Positions 43,412-52,882 of a stretch of DNA of 64,000 bases are shown piece after piece. The notes beneath the pieces are model-generated. The model had not been told where the DNA came from. It saw only the letters and a program-made list of their open reading frames with translations, and ran no database searches. Origin of the DNA: Streptomyces asoensis (GTDB lineage Bacteria > Actinomycetota > Actinomycetes > Streptomycetales > Streptomycetaceae); the NCBI RefSeq assembly GCF_016860545.1, contig NZ_BNEB01000003.1:1674001-1738000 (forward strand), in the 5' to 3' direction. Positions within the stretch are counted from its first letter, which is position 1. Every line of letters starts with the position of its first letter. A program made the translations under genes and the position numbers.

Positions 43412-43996
43412 GTGAACAAGAAGCTCGCGGCCGCGGTGTCCGGCGGTGCGGTACTGGTACTGGCGCTGTCCGGATGCAGCAGCGACGACGACGGCAACAA
43501 GGAACTCGACGCCTGGGCCAAGCAGGTCTGCGACGCGCTGCCCGCCCAGGACGCGAAGGTCGACGCGGCGAACAACGCGATCAAGCAGGCCGCCACGGAC
43601 AACAACGCCCCGGCGAACGTCCAGAAGACCGACTCGCAGGCCTTCCAGGACATGTCCGACGCCTACGGCGCGCTCGCCCAGGCCGTCCAGAAGGCCGGGC
43701 CGCCGCCCGGTGTCGACGACGGCGGGAAGAAGCAGAAGGACGCCGTCGCAGCGCTCACCACCCTCTCGACCTCCTACGCGGGCCTCAAGAAGCAGGTGGA
43801 CGCGCTGGACACGAAGGACCAGGCGAAGTTCGCCGACGGTCTCCAGAACATCGCCACCGACCTCGGCTCGCTCAGCAAGAGCGGCAACACCGCGCTGAAG
43901 AACCTCGAACAGGGCGACGTCAAGAACGCCATGGCCGGCCAGGCCAGCTGCAAGCGGGTCGCCGCCTCGGCCTCCGCCCGCGCGACGACCAGCTGA
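43412..43996 (+). CDS. Small secreted lipoprotein
   Basis: A 194-residue protein with signal peptide VNKKLAAAVSGGAVLVLALSGC, a lipobox LSGC and a helical, Ala/Lys/Asp-rich mature part (two further Cys, VCDALP and ASCKRV). No catalytic motif. GTG 43412 follows AAGGGACC; ATG 43394 is in frame but would lengthen the signal region. Family unrecognised; probably a cell-surface protein of the Streptomyces small-lipoprotein type. Confidence 0.85.
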   Translation: MNKKLAAAVSGGAVLVLALSGCSSDDDGNKELDAWAKQVCDALPAQDAKVDAANNAIKQAATDNNAPANVQKTDSQAFQDMSDAYGALAQAVQKAGPPPGVDDGGKKQKDAVAALTTLSTSYAGLKKQVDALDTKDQAKFADGLQNIATDLGSLSKSGNTALKNLEQGDVKNAMAGQASCKRVAASASARATTS

Positions 43997-44083
43997 CACC
44001 CAGCGGTTCGCAGGGTGCGCGGCCGCCGGGCCGTACGGGCGCGCGGGGGCGGTCCGGGGGACGCGCCCCCAGGGGTGACGGGA

Positions 44084-44089
44084 GACAAT
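44084..44089 (+). promoter_or_regulatory. -10 hexamer GACAAT, leaderless promoter of the methyltransferase gene
   Basis: GACAAT ends 7 nt before GTG 44097. An ATG at 44088 overlaps it and is therefore less likely as a start. Confidence 0.45.
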
Positions 44090-44096
44090 GGGGGGC

Positions 44097-45617
44097 GTGA
44101 GTAACGCCACCCTCTCCCCCCTGCCCTCCGCCGACCGCCCCGATGTCGCCGCCCTGCTGCGGGAGGCGCTCCTCGCGGCCTCCTTCACCGCGGACGGTCT
44201 CCTCGAACTGCTCGGCGCCCCCGCCTACGCGGCCCTGGCCCGCAGCGAGACCGTGCCCGCGTTGCGCGCGACCCGCGGGGACACCCCGCTGGAGACGCTG
44301 GTCCGTCTCTTCCTGCTCCAGCAGCCCGTGGCGCACGCGCGCGTGGCGGAGTTCCTGCCCGTGCACGCGTGCGTGGAGAGCGGCTGGCTGGTCCCCACGG
44401 GTGAGGACGAGGTGGCCGCCGCGGTGGACGTGCGGCCGTACGGCGGGCCCGACGGCGAGGACTGGTTCATCGTGTCCGACCTGGGCTGCGCGGTCGGTGG
44501 CGCGGGGGGCATCGGCAGCAAGGACGAGGACGTGGTCCTGGGCGTCGGCGGCGCGTCGACGACGCTGGCCGGCATCACCGTGCGCACGCCCGTCTCCGCC
44601 GCCCTGGACCTCGGCACCGGATCCGGCATCCAGGCGCTGCACGCCGCCCGGCACGCCACCCGCGTGACGGCGACCGACCTCAACCCGCGCGCGCTGCACA
44701 TCACCGCGCTCACCCTCGCGCTCTCCGGCGCCCCGGCGGCCGACCTGCGCACGGGCTCGCTGTTCGAGCCGGTCCGGGACGACGAGACGTACGACCTCAT
44801 CGTGTCGAACCCGCCCTTCGTGATCTCGCCGGGCGCCCGGCTGACGTACCGGGACGGCGGGATGGGCGGGGACGATCTGTGCCGCTCGCTCGTTCAAGGT
44901 GCGGGGGAACGGCTGAACGAGGGCGGGTTCGCGCAGTTCCTGGCCAACTGGCAGCACGTGGAAGGGGAGAACTGGCAGGACAGGCTGAGGTCGTGGGTGC
45001 CGCGCGGGTGTGACGCGTGGATCGTGCAGCGTGAGGTGCAGGACGTCACGCAGTACGCCGAGCTCTGGCTGCGGGACGCCGGTGACCACCGGGGCGACCG
45101 GGCCGAGTACCAGGCGCACTACGACGCCTGGCTGGACGAGTTCGAGGCGCGCAAGGTGAAGGCCGTCGGCTTCGGCTGGATCACGCTGCGCAGGACGACG
45201 GCCGCGGAGCCCGTGATCACGGTGGAGGAATGGCCCCACCCGGTCGAACAGCCGCTGGGCGACGCGATCCTGGCGCACTTCGCACGGCTCGACTACCTGC
45301 GGGCCCACGACGACGCGGCCCTGCTCGCCGGGCACTTCCGGCTGGTCACGGAGGTCGTCCAGGAGCAGGTCGGGCTGCCCGGCGCCGAGGACCCGGAGCA
45401 CGTCGTGCTGCGCCAGCACCGCGGTATGCGCCGGGCCACCCAGGTGGACACGGTCGGCGCTGGCTTCGCGGGCGTGTGCGACGGCTCGCTGAGCGCCGGC
45501 CGCATCCTCGACGCCATCGCCCAGCTGGTCGGCGAGGACCCGGTCTCCCTGCGCGACCGCACCCCGGCCCAGATCCGCCTGCTGGTCGAGCAGGGATTCC
45601 TCGAACCCGCGGAGTGA
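44097..45617 (+). CDS. Class I SAM-dependent methyltransferase (NPPF type)
   Basis: A 506-residue protein. Residues 1-130 are an N-terminal helical domain found in actinobacterial homologues (DUF7059-like). The SAM-binding motif is ALDLGTGSGIQALHAARH near residue 168, and the catalytic loop is LIVSNPPFVISPG near residue 238. NPPF/Y enzymes methylate amide or exocyclic nitrogens, in Gln, adenine or guanine, so an RNA, DNA or protein-Gln target is possible. The C-terminal 170 residues have no clear family. Confidence 0.9.
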   Translation: MSNATLSPLPSADRPDVAALLREALLAASFTADGLLELLGAPAYAALARSETVPALRATRGDTPLETLVRLFLLQQPVAHARVAEFLPVHACVESGWLVPTGEDEVAAAVDVRPYGGPDGEDWFIVSDLGCAVGGAGGIGSKDEDVVLGVGGASTTLAGITVRTPVSAALDLGTGSGIQALHAARHATRVTATDLNPRALHITALTLALSGAPAADLRTGSLFEPVRDDETYDLIVSNPPFVISPGARLTYRDGGMGGDDLCRSLVQGAGERLNEGGFAQFLANWQHVEGENWQDRLRSWVPRGCDAWIVQREVQDVTQYAELWLRDAGDHRGDRAEYQAHYDAWLDEFEARKVKAVGFGWITLRRTTAAEPVITVEEWPHPVEQPLGDAILAHFARLDYLRAHDDAALLAGHFRLVTEVVQEQVGLPGAEDPEHVVLRQHRGMRRATQVDTVGAGFAGVCDGSLSAGRILDAIAQLVGEDPVSLRDRTPAQIRLLVEQGFLEPAE

Positions 45618-46025
45618 CCCGCCGGGCTCGGCCGGCCCGGGGCCACGCCCACGACCGAGCTCCACTCACGACCGGGCGAGGCTGCCAGACCCCAGTCGCC
45701 CCGGACCGCCCGGACCGGGCACACGTGGGGTGCGGTGGTCGGCGGGGTGGTGATGTGAGGACGGCTGAAACGGTGTGTGCCGCTGTCGGGCGGCCCACCG
45801 GGGCGGGGCCGGCGCGGGTGCTCGCGGCGGTCGCCGGGCCGCCGGGAGAGGCCCCGCGGGGACGGCGGCCGTCCCGGCGGCGTGCCCGGCCGACGGGCTC
45901 GACCCGGCCTGCGGAGCCGCCCGGGGGCCGGCGTTCACCTGGGGTTCGCCCGGACGCCGCCCGCGCGTGACAGCCTCCCGTGACGGGGGGCACGCGCGGG
46001 TGGGAGCCAGGGGGCGGGGACGATC
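45618..46025. other. Intergenic region without a supported gene
   Basis: About 408 bp, very GC-rich. A frame from GTG 45755 to 45970 would encode 71 residues of Arg/Pro/Gly composition with no ribosome-binding site, so it is not called. No strong terminator is seen. Confidence 0.45.
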
Positions 46026-46223
46026 ATGGAGAGCGCACCGGCGATCTTCGCGGGGACGGTGTTCGCCCTGTTCGGGGGTGCCCTGCTGATGTGGACCGCG
46101 GTCCGGGTGTGGCACCGCGAACCCGTGGCCCACGGTGTGAGCCCCGTCGCATCGGCCGCCCTGGCGACCCTGTCCTCGGTCGGGGCGCTGGCCCTCGGCG
46201 TGTGGTGCTTCACCCGCCTCTGA
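46026..46223 (+). CDS. Small two-helix membrane protein
   Basis: A 65-residue protein with two hydrophobic helices (residues 4-24, IFAGTVFALFGGALLMWTAV, and 42-62, ALATLSSVGALALGVWCF) and a short polar loop. Codon third positions are strongly G/C. GGGGACG lies before the ATG. I recognise no named family. It lies upstream of topA in the same direction. Confidence 0.75.
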   Translation: MESAPAIFAGTVFALFGGALLMWTAVRVWHREPVAHGVSPVASAALATLSSVGALALGVWCFTRL

Positions 46224-46551
46224 GACCGTCCGCGGCCCGGTCGCCCAGGTGCCCCACGAGGCCGCCGACGAGGCACCCTTCGCCGATCGGGCCCGATCCC
46301 CGTGCGCACGACGGGCACGTGGGCGCCCCGGTAAAGAGGAGGACGGGTTCCGGTCACCCGGAAATGGGCCGGTCGGTACTCCGGGCGGCAGGAATGGCGG
46401 TAGTCGGGTTACCGTTCGAGTGGCCGTTGCGGGCTTTTCCCGTTTGACACGGGGGCGGGATGTACCGTCACACTCCGCAGCGTCCCCATGACCCGACCCC
46501 GGGAGCAAGGCCTGGGGAGGCCCCCAGCGTCGACCGGAGAGAAGAGCGAAG
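46224..46551. other. topA upstream region
   Basis: A 328-bp non-coding stretch. TTGACA at 46445-46450 is a consensus -35, but the matching -10 at proper spacing is poor. A CGGAGAGAAG sequence serves as ribosome-binding site for the TTG start. Confidence 0.45.
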
Positions 46552-49389
46552 TTGTCCCCGACCAGCGAGACCGCACAGGGCGGCCGCCGACTCGTGATCG
46601 TCGAGTCGCCTGCCAAGGCGAAGACGATCAAGGGTTACCTCGGCCCCGGCTATATCGTCGAGGCCAGCGTCGGGCATATCCGCGACCTTCCCAACGGCGC
46701 CGCCGAGGTGCCCGACCAGTACACGGGCGAGGTCCGCCGCCTCGGTGTGGACGTCGAACACGACTTCCAGCCGATCTATGTGGTCAACGCCGACAAGCGG
46801 GCCCAGGTCAAGAAGCTCAAGGACCTGCTGAAGGAGTCCGACGAGCTCTTCCTCGCCACCGATGAGGACCGGGAGGGCGAGGCGATCGCCTGGCACCTCC
46901 AGGAGGTCCTCAAGCCCAAGATCCCCGTCAAGCGGATGGTCTTCCACGAGATCACCAAGGACGCGATCCGGGCCGCCGTCGCCAACCCGCGCCAGCTCAA
47001 CCAGAAGCTCGTCGACGCCCAGGAGACCCGCCGCATCCTCGACCGCCTCTACGGCTACGAGGTCTCGCCGGTCCTGTGGAAGAAGGTCATGCCGCGCCTG
47101 TCGGCCGGCCGCGTGCAGTCCGTCGCCACCCGTCTCGTGGTGGAGCGGGAACGCGAGCGCATCGCGTTCCGTTCCGCCGAGTACTGGGACCTGACGGGCA
47201 CCTTCACCACCGGCCGCGCCGGTGACCCGTCGGACCCGTCGTCGCTGGTCGCCCGCCTCCAGAGCGTCGACGGCAGGCGGGTCGCGCAGGGCCGCGACTT
47301 CGACTCCCTGGGGCAGCTCAAGAGCGCGAACACCCTCCACCTCGACGAGGCGAACGCCCGCGCCCTGGCCGCCGCCCTGGAGAACACGCGGTTCGCCGTC
47401 CGTTCCGTCGAGTCCAAGCCCTACCGCCGCTCGCCGTACGCCCCGTTCCGTACGACGACCCTCCAGCAGGAGGCGAGCCGCAAGCTCGGCTTCGGCGCCA
47501 AGGCCACCATGCAGGTCGCCCAGAAGCTGTACGAGAACGGCTTCATCACCTACATGCGTACGGACTCCACGACGCTGAGCGAAACGGCGATCACCGCCGC
47601 CCGCGCCCAGGTCACGCAGCTGTACGGCGCCGACTACCTGCCGGCCCAGCCGCGCACGTACGCCGGCAAGGTCAAGAACGCGCAGGAGGCGCACGAGGCG
47701 ATCCGCCCCTCGGGTGATCGTTTCCGCACCCCCGCCGAGACGGGTCTGACCGGCGACCAGTTCAAGCTCTACGAACTCATCTGGAAGCGGACCGTCGCCT
47801 CCCAGATGAAGGACGCGACCGGCAACAGCGTCACCGTGAAGATCGCCGGTACCGCCGCCGACGGCCGGGACGCCGAGTTCAGCGCCTCCGGAAAGACGAT
47901 CACCTTCCACGGCTTTCTGAAGGCGTACGTCGAGGGCGCGGACGACCCGAACGCCGAACTGGACGACCGCGAGCGCCGACTGCCCCAGGTGACTGAGGGC
48001 GACGCGCTCGGCGCCGAGCAGATCACGGTCGACGGGCACGCCACCAAGCCCCCGGCCCGCTACACCGAGGCCAGCCTGGTCAAGGAGCTCGAAGAGCGCG
48101 AGATCGGCCGCCCGTCGACGTACGCGTCGATCATCGGCACGATCCTCGACCGCGGCTACGTCTTCAAGAAGGGCACGGCACTCGTGCCGTCCTTCCTCTC
48201 CTTCGCCGTGGTCAACCTCCTGGAGAAGCACTTCGGCCGCCTGGTCGACTACGACTTCACCGCCAGGATGGAGGACGACCTCGACCGCATCGCCCGCGGT
48301 GAGGCGCAGGCCGTGCCGTGGCTGAAGCGGTTCTACTTCGGCGAGGGCCCCGTCGGGGGCGTGGCCGCGGACGCCGGCAACGGCGACGGGGACCACCTCG
48401 GCGGCCTCAAGGAACTGGTGACCGACCTCGGCGCGATCGACGCGCGTGAGGTGTCCTCGTTTCCCGTCGGCAACGACATCGTGCTCCGCGTCGGCCGCTA
48501 CGGTCCGTACATCGAGCGCGGCGAGAAGGACTCCGAGGGTCACCAGCGCGCCGACGTGCCCGAGGACCTGGCACCGGACGAGCTGGGCGTCGAGCTCGCG
48601 GAGGAACTGCTCGCGAAGCCGAGCGGCGACTTCGAACTCGGCGCCGACCCGGCGACGGGCCATCAGATCATCGCCCGCGACGGCCGCTACGGCCCGTACG
48701 TCACCGAGGTGCTCCCCGAGGGCACCCCGAAGACCGGCAAGAACGCCGTGAAGCCGCGGACGGCCTCGCTGTTCAAGTCGATGTCGCTGGACACGGTGAC
48801 GCTGGCGGACGCCCTCAAACTGATGTCGCTGCCCCGGACCGTCGGCGCCGACGCCGAGGGCGTGGAGATCACCGCCCAGAACGGCCGCTACGGCCCGTAC
48901 CTGAAGAAGGGCACGGACTCGCGGTCGCTCCAGACCGAGGACCAGCTCTTCACGATCACCCTCGAAGAGGCGCTGGAGATCTACTCCCAGCCCAAGCAGC
49001 GGGGGCGGGCCGCCGCCAAGCCGCCGCTGAAGGAGCTGGGCGCGGACCCGGTCAGCGGGAAGCCCGTCGTCGTCAAGGACGGCCGCTTCGGGCCGTACGT
49101 CACCGACGGGGAGACCAACGCGACCCTGCGCTCCGGTGACAGCGTCGAGGAGATCACCCCGGAGCGCGGTTTCGAGCTGCTCGCCGAGAAGCGCGCCAAG
49201 GCGCCCGCGAAGAAGACGGCGAAGAAGGCGCCCGCCAAGAAGGCGACGGCGAAGAAGGCCGCCCCGGCGAAGAAGACGGCCGCCAAGAAGACCGCCACGG
49301 CCGCGAAGAAGACGACCACGGCGAAGAAGACGGCCACGAAGACGGCCACGAAGAAGGCGACCGCCTCGCCGTCCCCGTCCGAGGACTGA
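46552..49389 (+). CDS. topA: DNA topoisomerase I
   Basis: A 945-residue type IA topoisomerase. The N-terminal Toprim domain is VIVESPAKAKTIKGYLG with DEDREGEAIAW supplying metal-binding acids. The active-site Tyr is in ITYMRTDSTTLS near residue 337. The C-terminal half has several actinobacterial repeat modules (DGRYGPYVTE type) instead of zinc fingers, and it ends in a tail of about 65 residues of Lys/Ala (AKKTAKKAPAKKATAKKAA). The tail boosts DNA binding and processivity in related enzymes. It starts with TTG. Confidence 0.97.
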   Translation: MSPTSETAQGGRRLVIVESPAKAKTIKGYLGPGYIVEASVGHIRDLPNGAAEVPDQYTGEVRRLGVDVEHDFQPIYVVNADKRAQVKKLKDLLKESDELFLATDEDREGEAIAWHLQEVLKPKIPVKRMVFHEITKDAIRAAVANPRQLNQKLVDAQETRRILDRLYGYEVSPVLWKKVMPRLSAGRVQSVATRLVVERERERIAFRSAEYWDLTGTFTTGRAGDPSDPSSLVARLQSVDGRRVAQGRDFDSLGQLKSANTLHLDEANARALAAALENTRFAVRSVESKPYRRSPYAPFRTTTLQQEASRKLGFGAKATMQVAQKLYENGFITYMRTDSTTLSETAITAARAQVTQLYGADYLPAQPRTYAGKVKNAQEAHEAIRPSGDRFRTPAETGLTGDQFKLYELIWKRTVASQMKDATGNSVTVKIAGTAADGRDAEFSASGKTITFHGFLKAYVEGADDPNAELDDRERRLPQVTEGDALGAEQITVDGHATKPPARYTEASLVKELEEREIGRPSTYASIIGTILDRGYVFKKGTALVPSFLSFAVVNLLEKHFGRLVDYDFTARMEDDLDRIARGEAQAVPWLKRFYFGEGPVGGVAADAGNGDGDHLGGLKELVTDLGAIDAREVSSFPVGNDIVLRVGRYGPYIERGEKDSEGHQRADVPEDLAPDELGVELAEELLAKPSGDFELGADPATGHQIIARDGRYGPYVTEVLPEGTPKTGKNAVKPRTASLFKSMSLDTVTLADALKLMSLPRTVGADAEGVEITAQNGRYGPYLKKGTDSRSLQTEDQLFTITLEEALEIYSQPKQRGRAAAKPPLKELGADPVSGKPVVVKDGRFGPYVTDGETNATLRSGDSVEEITPERGFELLAEKRAKAPAKKTAKKAPAKKATAKKAAPAKKTAAKKTATAAKKTTTAKKTATKTATKKATASPSPSED

Positions 49390-49440
49390 TCGAACGACTG
49401 ATCGCGCCACCGTTCCCTGGCAACGGTTCGCGAAACCAAC

Positions 49441-49467
49441 GCCCCGGCATCACTTTGGTGTCGGGGC
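49441..49467 (+). terminator. Terminator of topA
   Basis: GCCCCG/CGGGGC with CAC/GTG above it and a TTTG loop form an imperfect stem about 52 bp after the topA stop. Confidence 0.6.
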
Positions 49468-49512
49468 GGTCGTCCGTGCGGACGGGGGCTCCAGGGTGTC
49501 AGTCACGGCCGA

Positions 49513-49518
49513 TAGGCT
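49513..49518 (+). promoter_or_regulatory. -10 hexamer TAGGCT, leaderless promoter of the tmk fusion
   Basis: TAGGCT ends 6 nt before ATG 49525. Confidence 0.5.
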
Positions 49519-49524
49519 GAAAGC

Positions 49525-52500
49525 ATGACGCGAGCCGAGCAGCCAACGGCCCACCACCCGGCACCGGACGACGCCTTGGTGGCGGACTCCCGAGAGCGCG
49601 CCGTGCGCGCCCTGTTGCGCGAACCGCAGCTCAAACGGCTCTGGAGCGCACAGCTGGTGAGCGGTGTGGGAGACGCACTCACCCTCCTGGTGTGCGTCCT
49701 CCTCGTCCTCCAGGCGGCCATCGTGGACGGCTCCTTCGGAGGCGGATACCGGGGCGTCGCGTTCGCAGTGGCGACCGTCTTCGCGGTGCGCATTCTGGCC
49801 ACCCTGCTCTTCGGCGCGGTCCTCCTGGGCCCGCTGACCTCACTGACCTCGCCGGACGGCCCGCTCGACCGCCGCTGGACCATGGTCGGCGCCGACGGTG
49901 TGCGCGCCGCCCTGCTGATCGTCGCGCCGCTGTGGATCGACTGGACGCCCGACGACGCACCGGCCCTCCTGCTCGTCACGGTGTTCGTGACCGGAGTGGC
50001 GGAGCGGTTCTGGACGGTCGCCCGCGAGAGCGCGTCCCCCGCCCTGCTGCCCGCTCCGCCCCTGGAGGGCGCGACGGTACGGCCGCTGCCGGACCACATG
50101 GACGCCCTGCGCCGGCTGTCGCTGCGCACGAGCTTCGTGACGATCCCGCTCGGCGCGGCCACGCTGGTCGTCGCGGCGCTGGTCAACAACCTCCTGGGCG
50201 CCGGGATCGACTGGTTCGGGCAGCACCAGGCGGCCCTCGCCTCCTACGTCGCCGGCGGGCTCTTCGCCGGGTCCCTGTCCATCGTGACCTTCCTGGAGCT
50301 GCCCTCGGTGCGCACCCCGCGCGCGCGGTCGCCGCTCGAGGGGCTGCGCCGGCCCAGGACCGCCACCGGCGTCGACGCCGGACGCACCGGTGCGATCCCG
50401 CTGCTCGTCCTCGCCTGCGCCGCCGTCGCCGGGGCGGTGGCCGCCGCGGTCGCCGTGGCCGTGCTGCACGCCAAGGACCTGGGCGGCGGCCCGGTGCTCT
50501 ACGGGCTGTTCGTGCTCGCCCTGACCGGCGGTGTCGCCCTCGGCATCCGTACGGCGCCCAAGGTGCTGGTCTCGCTGTCGCGGCGCCGCCTGCTCGCGCT
50601 GGCCATCGCCTTCACCGGCGTGGCGCTGCTGGCCGCGGGCCTCGTCCCGGACGTCACCAGCGTGCTGCTGATCCTCGCCCTGGCCGGCGTCGGCGCGGGC
50701 GTCGCCGCCAACACCGGGCACGCCCTGCTCGACCAGGAGACCGAGGAGAACCGCCGGACGCGGACCACGGAGCACCTGCACGCCGTCGTACGGGTCGTGG
50801 TCGCGCTGGGCGCGCTGATCGCCCCGCTGGTGGCGGCGCTCATCGGACCGCACCGGCTCGACAACGGCAAGTTCGTCTTCGCCCACGGCGGGGCCGCCTT
50901 CACCCTGATGCTGGTCGGCGCCCTGCTGCTGCCGGTGGCCGCGCTGGTGCTGGCCAAGGTCGACGACCGTTCAGGCGTGCCCCTGCGCCAGGACCTGCGG
51001 GACGCGCTGCTCGGCGGCGACGACCCGGTGCCGACCCCGGCCGGGAACGGCTTCTTCATCGCCCTGGAGGGCGGCGACGGCGCCGGGAAGTCCACCCAGG
51101 CCGAGGCGCTCGCCGAGTGGATCCGGGCCAAGGGTCACGAGGTCGTCCTCACGCGCGAGCCCGGGGCCACGCCCGTCGGCAAGCGGCTGCGGTCGATCCT
51201 GCTGGACGTGTCCAGCGCCGGGCTCTCGCACCGCGCGGAGGCCCTGCTGTACGCGGCGGACCGGGCCGAGCACGTCGACACGGTCGTGCGGCCCGCCCTG
51301 GAGCGCGGCGCGGTGGTGATCACCGACCGCTACGTCGACTCGTCCGTCGCCTACCAGGGCGCGGGCCGTGACCTGTCCCCGACCGAGATCGCGCGGATCT
51401 CCCGCTGGGCGACCAACGGCCTCGTCCCGCACCTGACCGTCCTGCTGGACGTGTCCCCGGAGGCCGCCCGCGAGCGCTTCACCGAGGCCCCGGACCGTCT
51501 GGAGTCGGAGCCGGCCGAGTTCCACGCGCGCGTGCGCTCCGGCTTCCTCACGCTGGCCGCCGCCGACCCGGGCCGCTACCTGGTCGTCGACGCCGCACAG
51601 GAGCCCGAGGCCGTCACCACCGTCGTCCGGCACCGGCTCGACCAGTTGCTGCCCCTGTCCGAGGCCGAGATCAAGGCCCAGGAGGAGGCGCGCAGGAAGG
51701 CCGAGGAGGAGGCCCGCCGCAAGGCCGAGGAAGAGGCGGCGCGCAAGGCCGAGGAGGAGCGCCTGGAGCGCGAGCGTCAGGCGCAGCTCGCCAAGCTGCG
51801 CGCCGAGGAGGAGGAGCGCAAGCGCCGCGAGCTGGAGGAGGCGCAGCGCCGCGAGGCCGAACGGCAGGCCGAGGAGGCGCGGCAGCGCGCCGAGGAAGCA
51901 CGCAGGCGTGCCGAGGAGGAGCGGGTGCGGCTCCTCGCGGAGGAGAAGGCCCGCGCGGAGGAGGAGGCCCGCCGCAAGGCGGAGGAGGAGCGGCGCCGCA
52001 AGCAGGCCGAGGAGGAGGCCCGGCTGCGTGCCGAGGCCGAGAACCGGCGCCTGGAGAAGCAGCGCAAGGCCGAGGAGGCGCTCCTGAGGGCCGAGCAGGC
52101 CCGGCGCGCGGCGGAGCAGGCCGCCACGGCGGCCCAGATCGGCCCGAAGACGGCGCGTCCCGCGGCGGCCGCGGCTCCGGCGGCCGCGCCGGAGGCGGTC
52201 ACCGTGCCGACGCCCGTGGTGACCCCGAGCAACGCGTCGGGCGGCCCGGTGGACGAGACGGCGGTGCTGCCGCCGGTCCGCATGGACAAGGACGCGGGCC
52301 CCTCCCGGCCGTCCGGGCAGGACTCCGACGGCCGCGGGCGTCCGGACGCCGGGGCAGGAGCCGACGCCGAGGTGACGGCCGAGCTGCCGCAGCCCTCGAT
52401 CCCGCCGGGCGCGGCCGACGAGACGGCGGTGCTGCCCCCGGTGCGTGCGCAGGGCCCCGAGGACGAGACGGCCGTGCTGCCTCCGGTGCGGGACCGGAAC

Positions 52501-52803
52501 CCCTCGGACCGGGACCCCTCGGACCGGGTGCCCCCGGGCTACTTCCGTGACGAGCGCGGCGAGCAGGACGGGACGCGGTCCGGCGGAGCGCGTCCGGACG
52601 GGGCCGACGACCGCACGCGGGAGCTGCCGCAGGTCGACGAGGAGGGCTCGCCCCGGCGGCCCCGGCCCGACTGGGCCGAGGAGACCCCGCTGGACGACCT
52701 GCCGACGCTGGCGGACGAACTGCTGGGCCCGCACCGTGACGACCACGGCGGGGACGGCGACGGCGGCGCCGACCGGGGCCGCGGGCGGGGCCGCCGCCGC
52801 TGA
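49525..52803 (+). CDS. tmk: MFS-like membrane domain fused to thymidylate kinase, with a coiled coil and repeat tail
   Basis: A 1092-residue multi-domain protein. Residues about 30-490 are an MFS-like membrane domain of about 12 helices. Residues 508-715 are thymidylate kinase (P-loop EGGDGAGKSTQ, DRYVDSSVAYQGAG), which makes dTDP. Residues 715-872 are a continuous charged coiled coil (EEARRKAEEEARRKAEEE type). The rest is disordered and contains DETAVLPPVR three times plus TAELPQ/RELPQ variants. Streptomyces orthologues share this architecture; typical Tmk is only about 210 residues. It lies directly before holB, as in many bacteria. The transported substrate, if any, is unknown. Confidence 0.93.
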   Translation: MTRAEQPTAHHPAPDDALVADSRERAVRALLREPQLKRLWSAQLVSGVGDALTLLVCVLLVLQAAIVDGSFGGGYRGVAFAVATVFAVRILATLLFGAVLLGPLTSLTSPDGPLDRRWTMVGADGVRAALLIVAPLWIDWTPDDAPALLLVTVFVTGVAERFWTVARESASPALLPAPPLEGATVRPLPDHMDALRRLSLRTSFVTIPLGAATLVVAALVNNLLGAGIDWFGQHQAALASYVAGGLFAGSLSIVTFLELPSVRTPRARSPLEGLRRPRTATGVDAGRTGAIPLLVLACAAVAGAVAAAVAVAVLHAKDLGGGPVLYGLFVLALTGGVALGIRTAPKVLVSLSRRRLLALAIAFTGVALLAAGLVPDVTSVLLILALAGVGAGVAANTGHALLDQETEENRRTRTTEHLHAVVRVVVALGALIAPLVAALIGPHRLDNGKFVFAHGGAAFTLMLVGALLLPVAALVLAKVDDRSGVPLRQDLRDALLGGDDPVPTPAGNGFFIALEGGDGAGKSTQAEALAEWIRAKGHEVVLTREPGATPVGKRLRSILLDVSSAGLSHRAEALLYAADRAEHVDTVVRPALERGAVVITDRYVDSSVAYQGAGRDLSPTEIARISRWATNGLVPHLTVLLDVSPEAARERFTEAPDRLESEPAEFHARVRSGFLTLAAADPGRYLVVDAAQEPEAVTTVVRHRLDQLLPLSEAEIKAQEEARRKAEEEARRKAEEEAARKAEEERLERERQAQLAKLRAEEEERKRRELEEAQRREAERQAEEARQRAEEARRRAEEERVRLLAEEKARAEEEARRKAEEERRRKQAEEEARLRAEAENRRLEKQRKAEEALLRAEQARRAAEQAATAAQIGPKTARPAAAAAPAAAPEAVTVPTPVVTPSNASGGPVDETAVLPPVRMDKDAGPSRPSGQDSDGRGRPDAGAGADAEVTAELPQPSIPPGAADETAVLPPVRAQGPEDETAVLPPVRDRNPSDRDPSDRVPPGYFRDERGEQDGTRSGGARPDGADDRTRELPQVDEEGSPRRPRPDWAEETPLDDLPTLADELLGPHRDDHGGDGDGGADRGRGRGRRR

Positions 52804-52882
52804 GACGCCCGGCTCGATTGTCGGTGGCTGCCCGCACAATGGAAGCCACAACGCGGAACGGGACGAAAGGGCGGCGCGACGC

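Noticed and set aside
45755..45970. 71-codon ORF after the methyltransferase gene
   Set aside because: Arg/Pro/Gly-rich, no ribosome-binding site, no recognisable feature. Kept as intergenic.
46445..46450. TTGACA as a firm topA promoter
   Set aside because: The -35 is consensus, but no acceptable -10 lies 16-19 bp downstream, so it is only noted in the upstream-region entry.
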